Source of the DNA: Anaerolineales bacterium
GTDB taxonomy: Bacteria; Chloroflexota; Anaerolineae; Anaerolineales; Villigracilaceae
Assembly: GCA_025056175.1 (NCBI GenBank)
Contig: JANWWK010000033.1
Location: 39,427 to 103,426, forward strand
Direction of reading: 5' to 3'
DNA length: 64,000 nucleotides
A program made the translations under genes and the position numbers. The notes beneath the pieces are model-generated. The model worked only from the letters and a program-made list of their open reading frames with translations. It searched no databases and was not told the origin of the DNA. Shown here piece by piece: positions 17,253-25,103 of this stretch (positions within the stretch are counted from its first letter, which is position 1; each line of letters starts with the position of its first letter).

Positions 17253-17291
17253 TATACAGGGTTTGCGTTTTTTTAACGCAAACCCTGTATA
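17253..17291. promoter_or_regulatory. Perfect 17-bp palindrome over the hsp20 promoter
   Basis: Arms TATACAGGGTTTGCGTT (17253-17269) and its exact complement (17275-17291) flank a TTTTT loop. No T-run follows on either strand, so a simple terminator is unlikely. The right arm contains TATAGT (17288-17293), and TTGCGT sits 19 bases upstream in the left arm, so the palindrome overlaps a plausible promoter for hsp20. It does not match CIRCE. It could be an operator, or an RNA hairpin at the end of the upstream operon. Confidence 0.6.
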
Positions 17292-17341
17292 GTTCAGGCT
17301 GTAAAAATAAATTCCATCAGATAAGGAAAGGAGATGATACT

Positions 17342-17779
17342 ATGTCCAGTCTTATCCGTTGGGAACCCATGCGCGAAATGATGAGCCTGCGCGAGGCGAT
17401 GGACCGCCTGTTCGACGATGCCTTCACTCGTCCGCTCAGCCTGAACAACTGGGGGATGCCTGCAATTGATATGTATCAGACCGATGACAAAGTGGTCGTG
17501 AAGGCCGCGCTGCCCGGGTTATCGGCTGAAGATGTGCAGATTTCGGTCACGGGCGATGTTTTGACCATCAAAGGCGAGTTCCGCCAGGATGAAGATGTGA
17601 AAGATGCTGTCTATCAGGTCAAGGAACGCCGCTTTGGCTCCTTTGAACGCAGCATGTTGCTGCCCACACAGGTTGAAACCGATAAGGCTCGTGCGGAATT
17701 TCAAAACGGTGTGTTGACGATTACTCTGCCCAAAGCCGAGGCCGTCAAACCGCGCACCATTACCGTCAAAGCCAAATAG
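17342..17779 (+). CDS. Hsp20/alpha-crystallin small heat-shock protein
   Basis: A 145-residue ATP-independent chaperone that holds unfolding proteins in oligomers. The N-terminus is typical of bacterial class A Hsp20 (SLIRWEPMREMMSLREAMDRLFDD). The alpha-crystallin domain spans residues 40-130, with KAALPGLSAEDVQISVTGD and the conserved FQNGVLTITLPKAE, followed by a short tail KPRTITVKAK that may carry the oligomer contact. The ATG at 17342 is preceded by AAGGAGATGATACT. The upstream palindrome probably regulates it and a strong hairpin terminates it. Confidence 0.95.
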   Translation: MSSLIRWEPMREMMSLREAMDRLFDDAFTRPLSLNNWGMPAIDMYQTDDKVVVKAALPGLSAEDVQISVTGDVLTIKGEFRQDEDVKDAVYQVKERRFGSFERSMLLPTQVETDKARAEFQNGVLTITLPKAEAVKPRTITVKAK

Positions 17780-17791
17780 TCTCTCTCCGCT

Positions 17792-17822
17792 CGTCCCGAA
17801 GGTCTTCTCACCCTTCGGGACG
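17792..17822 (+). terminator. Terminator hairpin after hsp20
   Basis: Perfect 11-bp arms CGTCCCGAAGG/CCTTCGGGACG flank a 9-base loop, 13 bases past the stop. The tail is only weakly T-rich (TTCTGT). Confidence 0.65.
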
Positions 17823-17841
17823 TTCTGTAAAGGAAGTACGT

Positions 17842-18057
17842 ATGCCGCTCTACGATTTTACCTGCGCTCAATGCGGGGCGCGGTTTGAGAAACGCCTGCC
17901 CTTTTCGGGCAATTCTGACGATGTCATTTGCCCCCAGGGACACCGCGCTGTTCGGCGCATCTATGCTCCGCCGCAGGTGGTCTTCAAAGGCAACGGATGG
18001 TATAGCACCGACCACCGAAAGCCCGGCTCTTCGCCAGGTGCAGAAACACGAGAATAA
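17842..18057 (+). CDS. FmdB-family zinc-ribbon protein
   Basis: A 71-residue small regulator-like protein. It opens MPLYDFTCAQCGARFEK, the hallmark of the FmdB/CxxC zinc-ribbon family. The second knuckle is CPQGH rather than the usual CPxCG, so the fourth ligand may be His. The C-terminal tail is disordered and ends KPGSSPGAETRE, which is typical. Members are often linked to amide or nitrile metabolism, or to nothing in particular; no function can be assigned. AAAGGAAG lies 7 bases before the ATG. Confidence 0.85.
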   Translation: MPLYDFTCAQCGARFEKRLPFSGNSDDVICPQGHRAVRRIYAPPQVVFKGNGWYSTDHRKPGSSPGAETRE

Positions 18058-18064
18058 CTTTACG

Positions 18065-18087
18065 CGCCCGCAGTTCAACTGCGGGCG
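18065..18087. terminator. Second copy of the CGCCCGCAG hairpin
   Basis: Perfect arms CGCCCGCAG/CTGCGGGCG with a TTCAA loop, extendable by a base pair on each side. It begins 8 bases after the FmdB gene stop but lacks a T-run. The stem is identical to that at 2485-2507, so it may be a repeat as much as a terminator. Confidence 0.45.
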
Positions 18088-18203
18088 CAACGGTATATCC
18101 TGCCGTCTCATCTGACCGGATTGGTGCCATCGTTGCCTGTGGGCTGCCCTTGTCGTTTGAGAATCTCTCGACTATACTCTTCACTAATCCATAAGAGGAG
18201 CGA

Positions 18204-18872
18204 ATGAAATCCATGACCAAACAACGAATTGTGCTGGTGGATGACCATGAAGTTGTGCGCTTGGGGTTGAAAGCCCTGCTAGAGCGTCACCCTAATTTTG
18301 ATGTGGTGGGTGAGGCGGCCTCAGCGCGCGAAGCCATTGAGCTGGTTGCTTCGTTACAGCCGTCGGTTGTTGTCATGGATATTCGCTTGCCTGGCACGTC
18401 GGGCATCGAAGCATGCGAAGAGATTGTGCAGCGCTTTCCGGATACTAAAGTGTTGATGCTGACCTCCTACGCGGAAGACGAAATGCTGTTTTCGGCCATT
18501 CGTGCCGGTGCATCGGGCTATGTCCTCAAGCAAATAGGAGGAGAAGAACTGGTGCGCGCCCTCGAAGCGGTTGGTCGAGGCGAAGCCCTGTTAGACCCGG
18601 CGGTGACCCAGCGTGTTTTTCAGGAAGTTCGCAAAGCTGTCAAAGAAGAAGAAGCTTCGGCCTTTTCGCACCTCAGCCAGCAAGAAAAACATGTTCTTTT
18701 GCTCGTTTCGGAAGGCAAAACCAACCGCGAAATTGCCAAAGCGCTCTTTTTGGGCGAAGGCACGGTGCGGAATTACGTCAGCAGCATTCTTTCCAAGTTG
18801 GGGGTCAACAATCGCGCCGAAGCCGCTGCTTACGCCGTAGAACACAATTTGAAAGAATACATTCAGACGTGA
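18204..18872 (+). CDS. NarL/FixJ-family response regulator
   Basis: A 222-residue regulator. The receiver has DDHE near residue 13, phosphoacceptor Asp59 in [19 protein letters not shown] and [11 protein letters not shown]. The C-terminal LuxR-type helix-turn-helix is clear near residues 160-215 ([32 protein letters not shown]). Unlike the PhoB-type regulator at 16505 it has its own transcription unit, with an AAGAGGAG ribosome site and no adjacent histidine kinase. The large sensor kinase at 56261 belongs to the HisKA class, which does not usually pair with NarL regulators. Confidence 0.95.
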   Translation: MKSMTKQRIVLVDDHEVVRLGLKALLERHPNFDVVGEAASAREAIELVASLQPSVVVMDIRLPGTSGIEACEEIVQRFPDTKVLMLTSYAEDEMLFSAIRAGASGYVLKQIGGEELVRALEAVGRGEALLDPAVTQRVFQEVRKAVKEEEASAFSHLSQQEKHVLLLVSEGKTNREIAKALFLGEGTVRNYVSSILSKLGVNNRAEAAAYAVEHNLKEYIQT

Positions 18873-18909
18873 GCCTGCCGCCTGCGTTGCGTCATTGCTT
18901 TGGCAGGTT

Positions 18910-19980
18910 TCATCGGGGGCGTTGTTCGCCCAGAAGGGCTTCCTCGAGCGCATCCAGCCGTGGTGGAACGACAACCGGACGTTCCATGCTCCTGGTCACG
19001 ATTTCGGGGTCTTTCAGGCCATGACCAGTGCAGATAGCGACAATCCGTTTTCCACGCGGGTTCAGGCTTCCGGCAGCGATTTCGCGCGCCAGTCCGGCCA
19101 GGCCGGCGGCAGAGGCGGGTTCGACCCAAATCCCCTCTCGTTGAGCAAGTATTTTTTGCATGTGCAGGATTTCATCGTCGCTGACGGCAATGATGCGGCC
19201 ATCTGATTCTTCAGCAGCCTCCAGCGCCTGTTCTCCCCGTGCTGGTTTGCCGATGCGGATGGCGGTCGCCACTGTTTCCGGTCGTTCCACCGGGTGACCC
19301 AGCACCAGTGGAGCCGCGCCCGCTGCCTGTACGCCCAAAATTCGTGGAAGCCCCGTCCACTTCAGGTCGTTGTATTGCCGAAAACCGGCCCAATAAGCGG
19401 TGATGTTGCCCGCGTTGCCGACGGGAAGACATAGCCATTCGGGGGCGTGACCGAGCGCATCACAAATCTCGAAGGCGGAGGTTTTCTGCCCTTCAATGCG
19501 ATACGGATTGATGGAGTTGACCAGCGCAATCGGGTGCTGCTTCGAGATTTCCACAACCATCGTCAGTGCGTCATCGAAGGAGCCGTCAATTTGAACGACT
19601 TGCGCGCCATAGGCAACTGCTCCCGCCAGTTTGCCGGCGGCCACTTTGCCTTGCGGAATCAGAACGATGGATTTCATGCCGGCGCGTGAAGCATACGCCG
19701 CGGCGGAGGCCGCAGTGTTGCCCGTGCTGGCGCAGATGACGGTGGTCACGCCGCGTCCGGCGGCTTCGCTGATGGCGGCGGTCATACCCCGGTCTTTGAA
19801 CGAGCCGGTAGGGTTGAGACCTTCATACTTGATGAATAGCTCGAAGCCGCCTCCCATCTCGTGCGCCAGATGGGCTGCCGGGATGAGCGGGGTGTTTCCT
19901 TCTAAAAGGGTGATGGGGCGGGTATGGGAGGGTAAATTGAGCAGGGCGCCGTATTTTTCGAGCAATCCATGATACTGCAT
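18910..19980 (-). CDS. thrC: Threonine synthase
   Basis: ThrC converts O-phosphohomoserine to threonine with pyridoxal phosphate. The 356-residue protein is of the short class. It shows LLEGNTPLIPA near residue 26, the PLP Lys62 in NPTGSFKDRG, the phosphate loop CASTGNTAASAAAYASRAG, VGNAGNITAYW near 200 and the late ICTGHGLKDP. I choose the ATG at 19980 because the protein begins there in homologues and GGAG lies 7 bases upstream, although the frame stays open for 43 further codons. It is transcribed away from the glycine riboswitch. Confidence 0.93.
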   Translation of the reverse strand: MQYHGLLEKYGALLNLPSHTRPITLLEGNTPLIPAAHLAHEMGGGFELFIKYEGLNPTGSFKDRGMTAAISEAAGRGVTTVICASTGNTAASAAAYASRAGMKSIVLIPQGKVAAGKLAGAVAYGAQVVQIDGSFDDALTMVVEISKQHPIALVNSINPYRIEGQKTSAFEICDALGHAPEWLCLPVGNAGNITAYWAGFRQYNDLKWTGLPRILGVQAAGAAPLVLGHPVERPETVATAIRIGKPARGEQALEAAEESDGRIIAVSDDEILHMQKILAQREGIWVEPASAAGLAGLAREIAAGSLNPRGKRIVAICTGHGLKDPEIVTRSMERPVVVPPRLDALEEALLGEQRPR

Positions 19981-20120
19981 GGCAAGACTCCGATTTCGTA
20001 GAAATTGCGCCGAGTCTATCACGAAAGCCGAAGCCTGCAGGCCAAAAATCGCCCGAATCGGTGAAAGTTTGCTCTTGACTTTTGCTTTCCTTGCCCATAG
20101 AATGAGCATGACAACCGAAC

Positions 20121-20369
20121 AGCGTCAGGGAAGAGACTTTCGCCCGGTTACAGACATAGCGCAAAGCGGGACGAAAGCGCCGAAGGGGCAAACCCGTTTC
20201 CGGCCGGAGCGGGTGAAACTCTCAGGCAAAAGGACTCTGCGCTGGAAAACTCTGGAAAATGCCGTAAGTGCGGCTGCCGACGGGGCAAGCCTGTCTGTTT
20301 GGGAAATGCAACCTTGCCGGTATTGTGTTATCCAAACGATAGGCGCATCTCTCAGGCGCGATTACAGAG
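20121..20369 (+). ncRNA. Tandem glycine riboswitch
   Basis: Two glycine aptamers lie in tandem upstream of the gcv genes. Aptamer 1 has the conserved core GCCGAAGGGGCAA at 20179-20191 and AACTCTCAGGCAAAAGGAC near 20217-20235. Aptamer 2 has GCCGACGGGGCAA at 20276-20288 and TCTCAGGCGCGATTACAGAG near 20349-20368. Such switches bind glycine and usually turn expression on, so the cleavage system is made when glycine is in excess. The terminator right after aptamer 2 is the likely expression platform. Confidence 0.95.
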
Positions 20370-20399
20370 GGCGCGCGATAGGATTCGCGTGCCTTTTTT
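20370..20399 (+). terminator. Riboswitch expression-platform terminator
   Basis: GGCGCGCGA (20370-20378) pairs with TCGCGTGCC (20385-20393) through nine base pairs including one G-U, followed by six T. It begins directly at the 3' end of aptamer 2, so glycine-stabilised closing of the aptamer stem could prevent it from forming. Confidence 0.8.
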
Positions 20400-20429
20400 G
20401 ATTTATCTTATCCCAAAGGAGTAACCCGT

Positions 20430-20807
20430 ATGTCCAACACCCCTGCTTCTCTGAAATATGCCAAAACCGATGAATGGTTCGACCCGGCCACTGGTAAAGT
20501 CGGCATCAGTGACTATGCCCAGGAGCAACTCTCTGACATCGTCTTCATGGAAATCACCGTCAGCGTTGGAGACGAAGTGCAGGCTGGAAGCCAGATTGCT
20601 TCGGTCGAGTCGGTTAAAGCGGCGTCTGAAGTGAATGCTCCTGTTAGCGGTCGAGTCGTGGCTGTGAACGAATCCCTGCCCAACAATCCCGAAGCCATTA
20701 ACAGCGACCCATATGGCTCGTGGTTCATCCAAATCGAAGGGGGCGACCCCTCGGGTCTGCTCGATGCTGCAGATTATGAAAAACATTGCCAGGAACGGGC
20801 GCATTAA
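20430..20807 (+). CDS. gcvH: Glycine cleavage system H protein
   Basis: A 125-residue lipoyl carrier that shuttles the aminomethyl group from the P protein to T protein. The lipoylation Lys lies in ASVESVKAASEVNAPVSG, near residue 62, and the sequence KYAKTDEWFD near the start is characteristic. AAAGGAG precedes the ATG, 30 bases after the riboswitch terminator. It is the first gene of the gcvH-gcvPA-gcvPB unit. gcvT and the lipoamide dehydrogenase are not in the window, so they must be elsewhere. Confidence 0.97.
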   Translation: MSNTPASLKYAKTDEWFDPATGKVGISDYAQEQLSDIVFMEITVSVGDEVQAGSQIASVESVKAASEVNAPVSGRVVAVNESLPNNPEAINSDPYGSWFIQIEGGDPSGLLDAADYEKHCQERAH

Positions 20808-20836
20808 TAATCAGTGAACAGTGAACACTACAAAAC

Positions 20837-20871
20837 ACTGATAACTGATGACCGATGACTGATAACTGATA
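20837..20871 (+). repeat. Imperfect heptamer tandem repeat before gcvPA
   Basis: Five consecutive seven-base units ACTGATA, ACTGATG, ACCGATG, ACTGATA and ACTGATA fill the gap between gcvH and gcvPA and run into the start codon. No ribosome site is visible there. Confidence 0.75.
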
Positions 20872-22223
20872 TGACCTACATTCCCATCTCCCCTCAAGAA
20901 CGGGATGCGATGCTGAAGACCATCGGCGTAGAGAGCCTGGATGCGCTCTTCGAGGCTGTGCCGTCTGAATATCGCTTTCCGAAACTTAACCTACCGCCGG
21001 CGCTGACGGAAATGGAAGCGTCCACGCTGCTGGCTGAAATTGCCGCCAGCAACGAAAATGTGCGTGGCGATTTGATTTCCTTTCTCGGTGCGGGCATGTA
21101 CAACCACTACATTCCCGCAGTGGTTGACCATATTCTGCGGCGCGGCGAGTTCTACACCGCCTACACCCCTTATCAGCCTGAAATTTCGCAAGGCACGTTG
21201 CAAGCCATTTTTGAGTATCAGAGCCTGATGACAGCCCTGACGGGCATGGAACTCTCGAATGCCAGCCACTATGACGGTGCTACTGCCGCTGCCGAAGCGG
21301 TCAACATGGCGTTTGCGGTCTTTCGCGGCAAACGGCGCAAAGTGGTCATCTCGCCCACCGTTCATCCGCAGTATCGCGCTGTGATTCGTACCTACACCCA
21401 GGGCATGGAACTGGAATTGGCCGGAGACGACCCCACTGCCGATTTGCAGGCCAGTCCGGAGGCCCTCACGCCGCTGATTGACGTGAATACCGCGCTTGTC
21501 ATTGTGCAATATCCCGATTTCTTCGGACGCATTTTCGATTACACGCGGTTCATCGAAGCAGCCCATGCACAAGGTGCGCTGGTGTGTGTGGTTGCCAACC
21601 CGATTGCTCTTGCCCTGCTCAAGACCCCCGGGGCGATGGGCGCCGATATTGTGGTTGGCGAAGGTCAGCCGCTTGGGATTCCGATGTGGTATGGCGGCCC
21701 TTCGCTGGGCTTCTTTACCACCCGCAAACAATACGTTCACAAAATGGCGGGGCGCCTGGTCGGTGAAACGGTGGATTCGCGCGGTCAACGTGGTTATGTG
21801 CTAACCCTGACCGCCCGCGAACAACACATCAAACGCGAAAAGGCTACCTCCAACATCTGTACCAATCAGGGCTTGCTGGCGCTGGCCTCGGCAGTGTATC
21901 TGGCAGTGGTTGGTAAGAGCGGTCTCCGCCAGGTAGCCAATCTTTGTTACCAAAAGGCGCATTATGCTGCTGCCGAATTGAGCAAAATTCCGGGCGTGGG
22001 ACTGTGTTTCAGTCAACCGTTTTTCCACGAGTTTGCGGTTTGCTTCCCCAAACCGGTCTCCGAAATCAATGAACATTTGCTCGAACACGGAATTTTGGGT
22101 GGTTACGATTTGGGGCAAGACTATCCTGCCCTGACAGACCATGCTCTGATTGCCGTAACCGAAATGAACACGCGCGACGAAATTGATACGCTGGTCGAAG
22201 TGGTGAAGGAGGTGCTGTCATGA
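20871..22223 (+). CDS. gcvPA: Glycine dehydrogenase (decarboxylating) subunit 1
   Basis: The alpha half of split P protein, which with GcvPB decarboxylates glycine and passes the aminomethyl group to lipoyl-GcvH. The 450 residues are normal. Recognisable stretches are IPISPQERDAMLKTIGV at the start, FLGAGMYNHYIPAVVDHI near 70, YTPYQPEISQGTLQAIFEYQ near 98, and EKATSNICTNQGLLALA near 325. No Shine-Dalgarno sequence precedes the ATG, which instead sits in a heptamer repeat; translation may depend on coupling with gcvH. Its end overlaps the gcvPB start (ATGA). Confidence 0.97.
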   Translation: MTYIPISPQERDAMLKTIGVESLDALFEAVPSEYRFPKLNLPPALTEMEASTLLAEIAASNENVRGDLISFLGAGMYNHYIPAVVDHILRRGEFYTAYTPYQPEISQGTLQAIFEYQSLMTALTGMELSNASHYDGATAAAEAVNMAFAVFRGKRRKVVISPTVHPQYRAVIRTYTQGMELELAGDDPTADLQASPEALTPLIDVNTALVIVQYPDFFGRIFDYTRFIEAAHAQGALVCVVANPIALALLKTPGAMGADIVVGEGQPLGIPMWYGGPSLGFFTTRKQYVHKMAGRLVGETVDSRGQRGYVLTLTAREQHIKREKATSNICTNQGLLALASAVYLAVVGKSGLRQVANLCYQKAHYAAAELSKIPGVGLCFSQPFFHEFAVCFPKPVSEINEHLLEHGILGGYDLGQDYPALTDHALIAVTEMNTRDEIDTLVEVVKEVLS

Positions 22224-23698
22224 CCGAACCGACCCTGTTCGAGTTATCCTCACCAGGCCGCACCGGCGTCACGTTCCCAGAAGCGGACGTGCCTCGTTTC
22301 GAGCTGCCCGACTCCAGCCTGCTGCGCGATGACCTGCCCTTGCCCGAACTGGCCGAAGTAGATGTGGTGCGTCATTACATGGCGCTCTCACGCTATAACT
22401 ACAGCGTGGATGGCGGTTTCTATCCGCTGGGCTCCTGTACCATGAAGTACAACCCCAAAATCAACGAAGATACCTGCCGTTTGCCGGGTTTTCTTTACAC
22501 TCATCCGCTTCAGCCCATCGAAACCGTGCAGGGCAACCTGATGTTGATGTACCAATTGCAGGAATGGCTCAAAGAAATCAGCGGTTTTGCGGCGGTCACG
22601 CTGCAGCCGGCAGCGGGTGCGCATGGCGAGTTTACGGGCGTCTTGATGATGCGCGCCTATCACAAAGCGCGCGGCGACCATCGGCGAGTCAAGATGCTCG
22701 TCCCCGATTCGGCGCATGGCACCAATCCCGCCTCGGCGGGTATGTTGGGAATGACTGTCAAAGTCATCCCCTCTGATGCGCGCGGCAACGTGGATTTGGA
22801 AGCGCTGAAGGCCGAATGTGATGATACGGTGGTGGGTCTCATGCTCACCAATCCCAACACGCTGGGCTTGTTTGATGAACATATTCAGGAAGTTGTGCGC
22901 CTGATTCACGAATGCGGCGGCCTGATGTACGGTGATGGCGCCAATCTAAACGCTTTGCTTGGCATTGTCCGCCCGGGCGATTTAGGCTTCGATGTCATGC
23001 ACTTCAACCTGCACAAGACCTTCTCTGTGCCGCATGGCGGCGGCGGACCCGGCTCCGGCCCGGTAGGTGTGAGCGCACGCCTGGCCGATTTTCTCCCCGC
23101 TCCGCAGGTGGGCATCCTGGAACCGGCCGAAGGGGACACCCCACCCTTATATGGCTTTGTGACGCCCAAACACAGCATTGGACGCATGAAGGCCTTTCAC
23201 GGTCACTTTGGCGGCGGCCTGGTGCGTGCTTATACTTATATTGCCATGCACGGCGCTGAGGGCCTGCGGGACGTTTCGCAGTATGCCGTCTTAAACGCCA
23301 ATTACCTGGCAGCGCGTTTACGCGGAACCTACAAAATCCCCTACGACCGGGTTTGCATGCACGAATTCGTCATGGAAGGGCGCATCGAAGGCTCGGACGT
23401 GCGCGCTTTGGATATTTCCAAGCGGCTGATGGATTACAACTTCCACCCGCCCACCAATTACTTCCCGCTCATTGTTCACGAAGCCTTGATGATTGAGCCG
23501 ACCGAAACCGAAAACAAAGATACGCTCGACCGCTTCGCTGATGCACTGCTCAAAATTGCCGAAGAAGCGCGCACCAATCCTGACGTGGTCAAAAGCGCTC
23601 CGCACAGCACCCCATTTGGCCGTATGGACGAAGTGAAAGCCGCGCGTGAACTTGTTTTGTGCTGCTGGCTGCCAGAAGGATACGACAGTAACCGCTAG
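22220..23698 (+). CDS. gcvPB: Glycine dehydrogenase (decarboxylating) subunit 2
   Basis: The beta half of split P protein and the one that binds pyridoxal phosphate. The 492 residues match the family. Key features are YPLGSCTMKYNPK near residue 70, LQPAAGAHGEFTG near 127, PDSAHGTNPASA near 160 and the PLP Lys in HFNLHKTFSVPHGGGGPG near residue 263. The late HEFVMEGRIEGSDVRALDISKRLMDY stretch is conserved. The start overlaps the gcvPA stop, implying coupled translation and a 1:1 complex. A strong hairpin 25 bases after the stop ends the operon. Confidence 0.97.
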   Translation: MTEPTLFELSSPGRTGVTFPEADVPRFELPDSSLLRDDLPLPELAEVDVVRHYMALSRYNYSVDGGFYPLGSCTMKYNPKINEDTCRLPGFLYTHPLQPIETVQGNLMLMYQLQEWLKEISGFAAVTLQPAAGAHGEFTGVLMMRAYHKARGDHRRVKMLVPDSAHGTNPASAGMLGMTVKVIPSDARGNVDLEALKAECDDTVVGLMLTNPNTLGLFDEHIQEVVRLIHECGGLMYGDGANLNALLGIVRPGDLGFDVMHFNLHKTFSVPHGGGGPGSGPVGVSARLADFLPAPQVGILEPAEGDTPPLYGFVTPKHSIGRMKAFHGHFGGGLVRAYTYIAMHGAEGLRDVSQYAVLNANYLAARLRGTYKIPYDRVCMHEFVMEGRIEGSDVRALDISKRLMDYNFHPPTNYFPLIVHEALMIEPTETENKDTLDRFADALLKIAEEARTNPDVVKSAPHSTPFGRMDEVKAARELVLCCWLPEGYDSNR

Positions 23699-23723
23699 CC
23701 AGAGTTCGGAAAACCATAACAGA

Positions 23724-23756
23724 AGGTGACAGTCATTGGTTGTATGACTGTCACCT
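23724..23756 (+). terminator. Terminator of the gcv operon
   Basis: Perfect 12-bp arms AGGTGACAGTCA/TGACTGTCACCT flank a 9-base loop and are followed by CGTTTCT. Confidence 0.75.
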
Positions 23757-23772
23757 CGTTTCTATCTTCAAC

Positions 23773-24555
23773 ATGAATCTCCCCTTTCGTCTCGGTGCGA
23801 CTTCTTACGTCATCCCAGCGGATATTCTTCCCAATCTCCATTACCTGGCCGGAAAGGTGCAGGATGTGGAACTCGTTCTATTCGAGGTGGATGACGGTCC
23901 GAACAATTTGCCTGCGCCCGCACAACTGGACGAGATGAACGCAATTGCGCGCGAACATGGCCTGACGTTCACCGTTCATCTTCCGCTCGACTTGCGCCTG
24001 GCCGATAATGGCTCACTCCGGCACATCTCTTTGGAGAAAGCCCGCCGGGTGATTGAATGCGTGCATTCCCTCGACCCTGTGGCCTGGGTTTTGCATTTGG
24101 ATGGCAAAGCCGTGCGCGGCAACCCCTCGCCCGAAGCCTATGACCGGTGGTTAGAGCAGGCAGAAGCCTCTCTGCGACAGGTAGGCATGTGGGCTGGCGG
24201 CCTGGAACGGCTGGCGGTTGAAAATCTGGAAGGCTATCCGCTCGATTTTTACGAACCGGTCTTTGCGCGCTTGCCGGTCAGCCGCTGTGTAGACATCGGC
24301 CACCTGTGGTTGGATGGACATGCTCCCTTGTCGTATCTGCGCCGCGCCCTGCCGCGCACGCGCGTTATTCACATTCACGGCCTGGCTGAACGCGACCATC
24401 GTTCCCTGGCCTTTGTCCCGCCGGAATCTCTGCGGGTGGTGTTACAGGAACTGATCCATGCACAATATCGCGGCGTATTGACGGTGGAAGTGTTCTCGGA
24501 AGAAGATTTCGTTTCTTCGCTTGAAGCAATCTGGCGCGTGCTGCAAGATGCCTGA
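23773..24555 (+). CDS. cbiR: CbiR-like cobamide-remodeling phosphodiesterase
   Basis: A 260-residue protein of the AP endonuclease/xylose-isomerase-like TIM barrel group. CbiR hydrolyses the phosphoribosyl bond of the cobamide nucleotide loop so that the lower ligand can be replaced. The pattern fits: FRLGATSYVIPADILPN at the start, TVHLPLDLRL near 75, AVENLEGYPLDFYEP near 150, SRCVDIGHLWLDGH near 175 and IHIHGLAERDHRSL near 205 supply His, Glu and Asp metal ligands. I start at the ATG at 23773; a start 11 codons upstream would overlap the terminator hairpin. cobU follows with an 8-base overlap, which strongly supports a cobamide role. Confidence 0.8.
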   Translation: MNLPFRLGATSYVIPADILPNLHYLAGKVQDVELVLFEVDDGPNNLPAPAQLDEMNAIAREHGLTFTVHLPLDLRLADNGSLRHISLEKARRVIECVHSLDPVAWVLHLDGKAVRGNPSPEAYDRWLEQAEASLRQVGMWAGGLERLAVENLEGYPLDFYEPVFARLPVSRCVDIGHLWLDGHAPLSYLRRALPRTRVIHIHGLAERDHRSLAFVPPESLRVVLQELIHAQYRGVLTVEVFSEEDFVSSLEAIWRVLQDA

Positions 24556-25102
24556 AATTCCTGCCTCCGGTCTGATTTTGATTTTGGGCGGCGCGCGCAG
24601 CGGCAAGAGCTCGTTTGCCGAGCGTATTGCCCGTGAAACAGGCCTGCCGGCGCTTTTCATTGCTACGGCTGCTGCGCTGGACGATGAGATGCGCGACCGC
24701 ATTGCCAGTCACCGCGCCGCACGTCCCTCCGCCTGGCGCACACTCGAAGTGCAAACCCGGCTGGGGGCGGCGCTTCAGGGCATCGAGCCGCCTGCCGGCC
24801 CGGTGATTCTGGATTGCGTTACGCTCTGGGTGAGCAACATCCTGCTCTCTGTTCCCGAAGAGACGCCTGCCGAAACGCGGATGCAGCAGGTGCAGGCCGA
24901 AGTTGAAGCCTTTCTCGTCGCACAAAGGCGCCTGGGCGGGCAGTGGTTGTTGGTCTCCAATGAGGTGGGGATGGGAATCGTTCCGGCCTACCCCTTAGGC
25001 CGAATCTACCGCGATGCGCTCGGCTGGGCCAACCAGCGACTGGCGCAGGAAGCGGCACGGGTGATTTTGATGGTGGCAGGCATTCCCCTGGTTGTGAAGT
25101 AG
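24548..25102 (+). CDS. cobU: CobU, adenosylcobinamide kinase/guanylyltransferase
   Basis: CobU phosphorylates adenosylcobinamide and then transfers GMP to give GDP-cobinamide, the activated precursor for the lower ligand. The 184 residues are typical. The P-loop GGARSGKSSFAE is near residue 15, the guanylyl-accepting His in ASHRAARP near 55, and VILDCVTLWVSNIL and SNEVGMGIVPAYPLGRIYRDALG are family landmarks. The ATG overlaps the end of cbiR, so cobinamide made by remodelling can be re-activated directly. cobS and cobT are not in the window. Confidence 0.95.
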   Translation: MPEIPASGLILILGGARSGKSSFAERIARETGLPALFIATAAALDDEMRDRIASHRAARPSAWRTLEVQTRLGAALQGIEPPAGPVILDCVTLWVSNILLSVPEETPAETRMQQVQAEVEAFLVAQRRLGGQWLLVSNEVGMGIVPAYPLGRIYRDALGWANQRLAQEAARVILMVAGIPLVVK

Positions 25103-25103
25103 A

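Noticed and set aside
17253..17291. CIRCE element for heat-shock control
   Set aside because: The arms do not contain TTAGCACTC or GAGTGCTAA.
19979..20401. A 140-codon frame across the glycine riboswitch
   Set aside because: It covers both aptamers and the terminator; the RNA structure explains the conservation.
20808..20871. CRISPR-like direct repeats
   Set aside because: Units of seven bases without spacers are not a CRISPR array.
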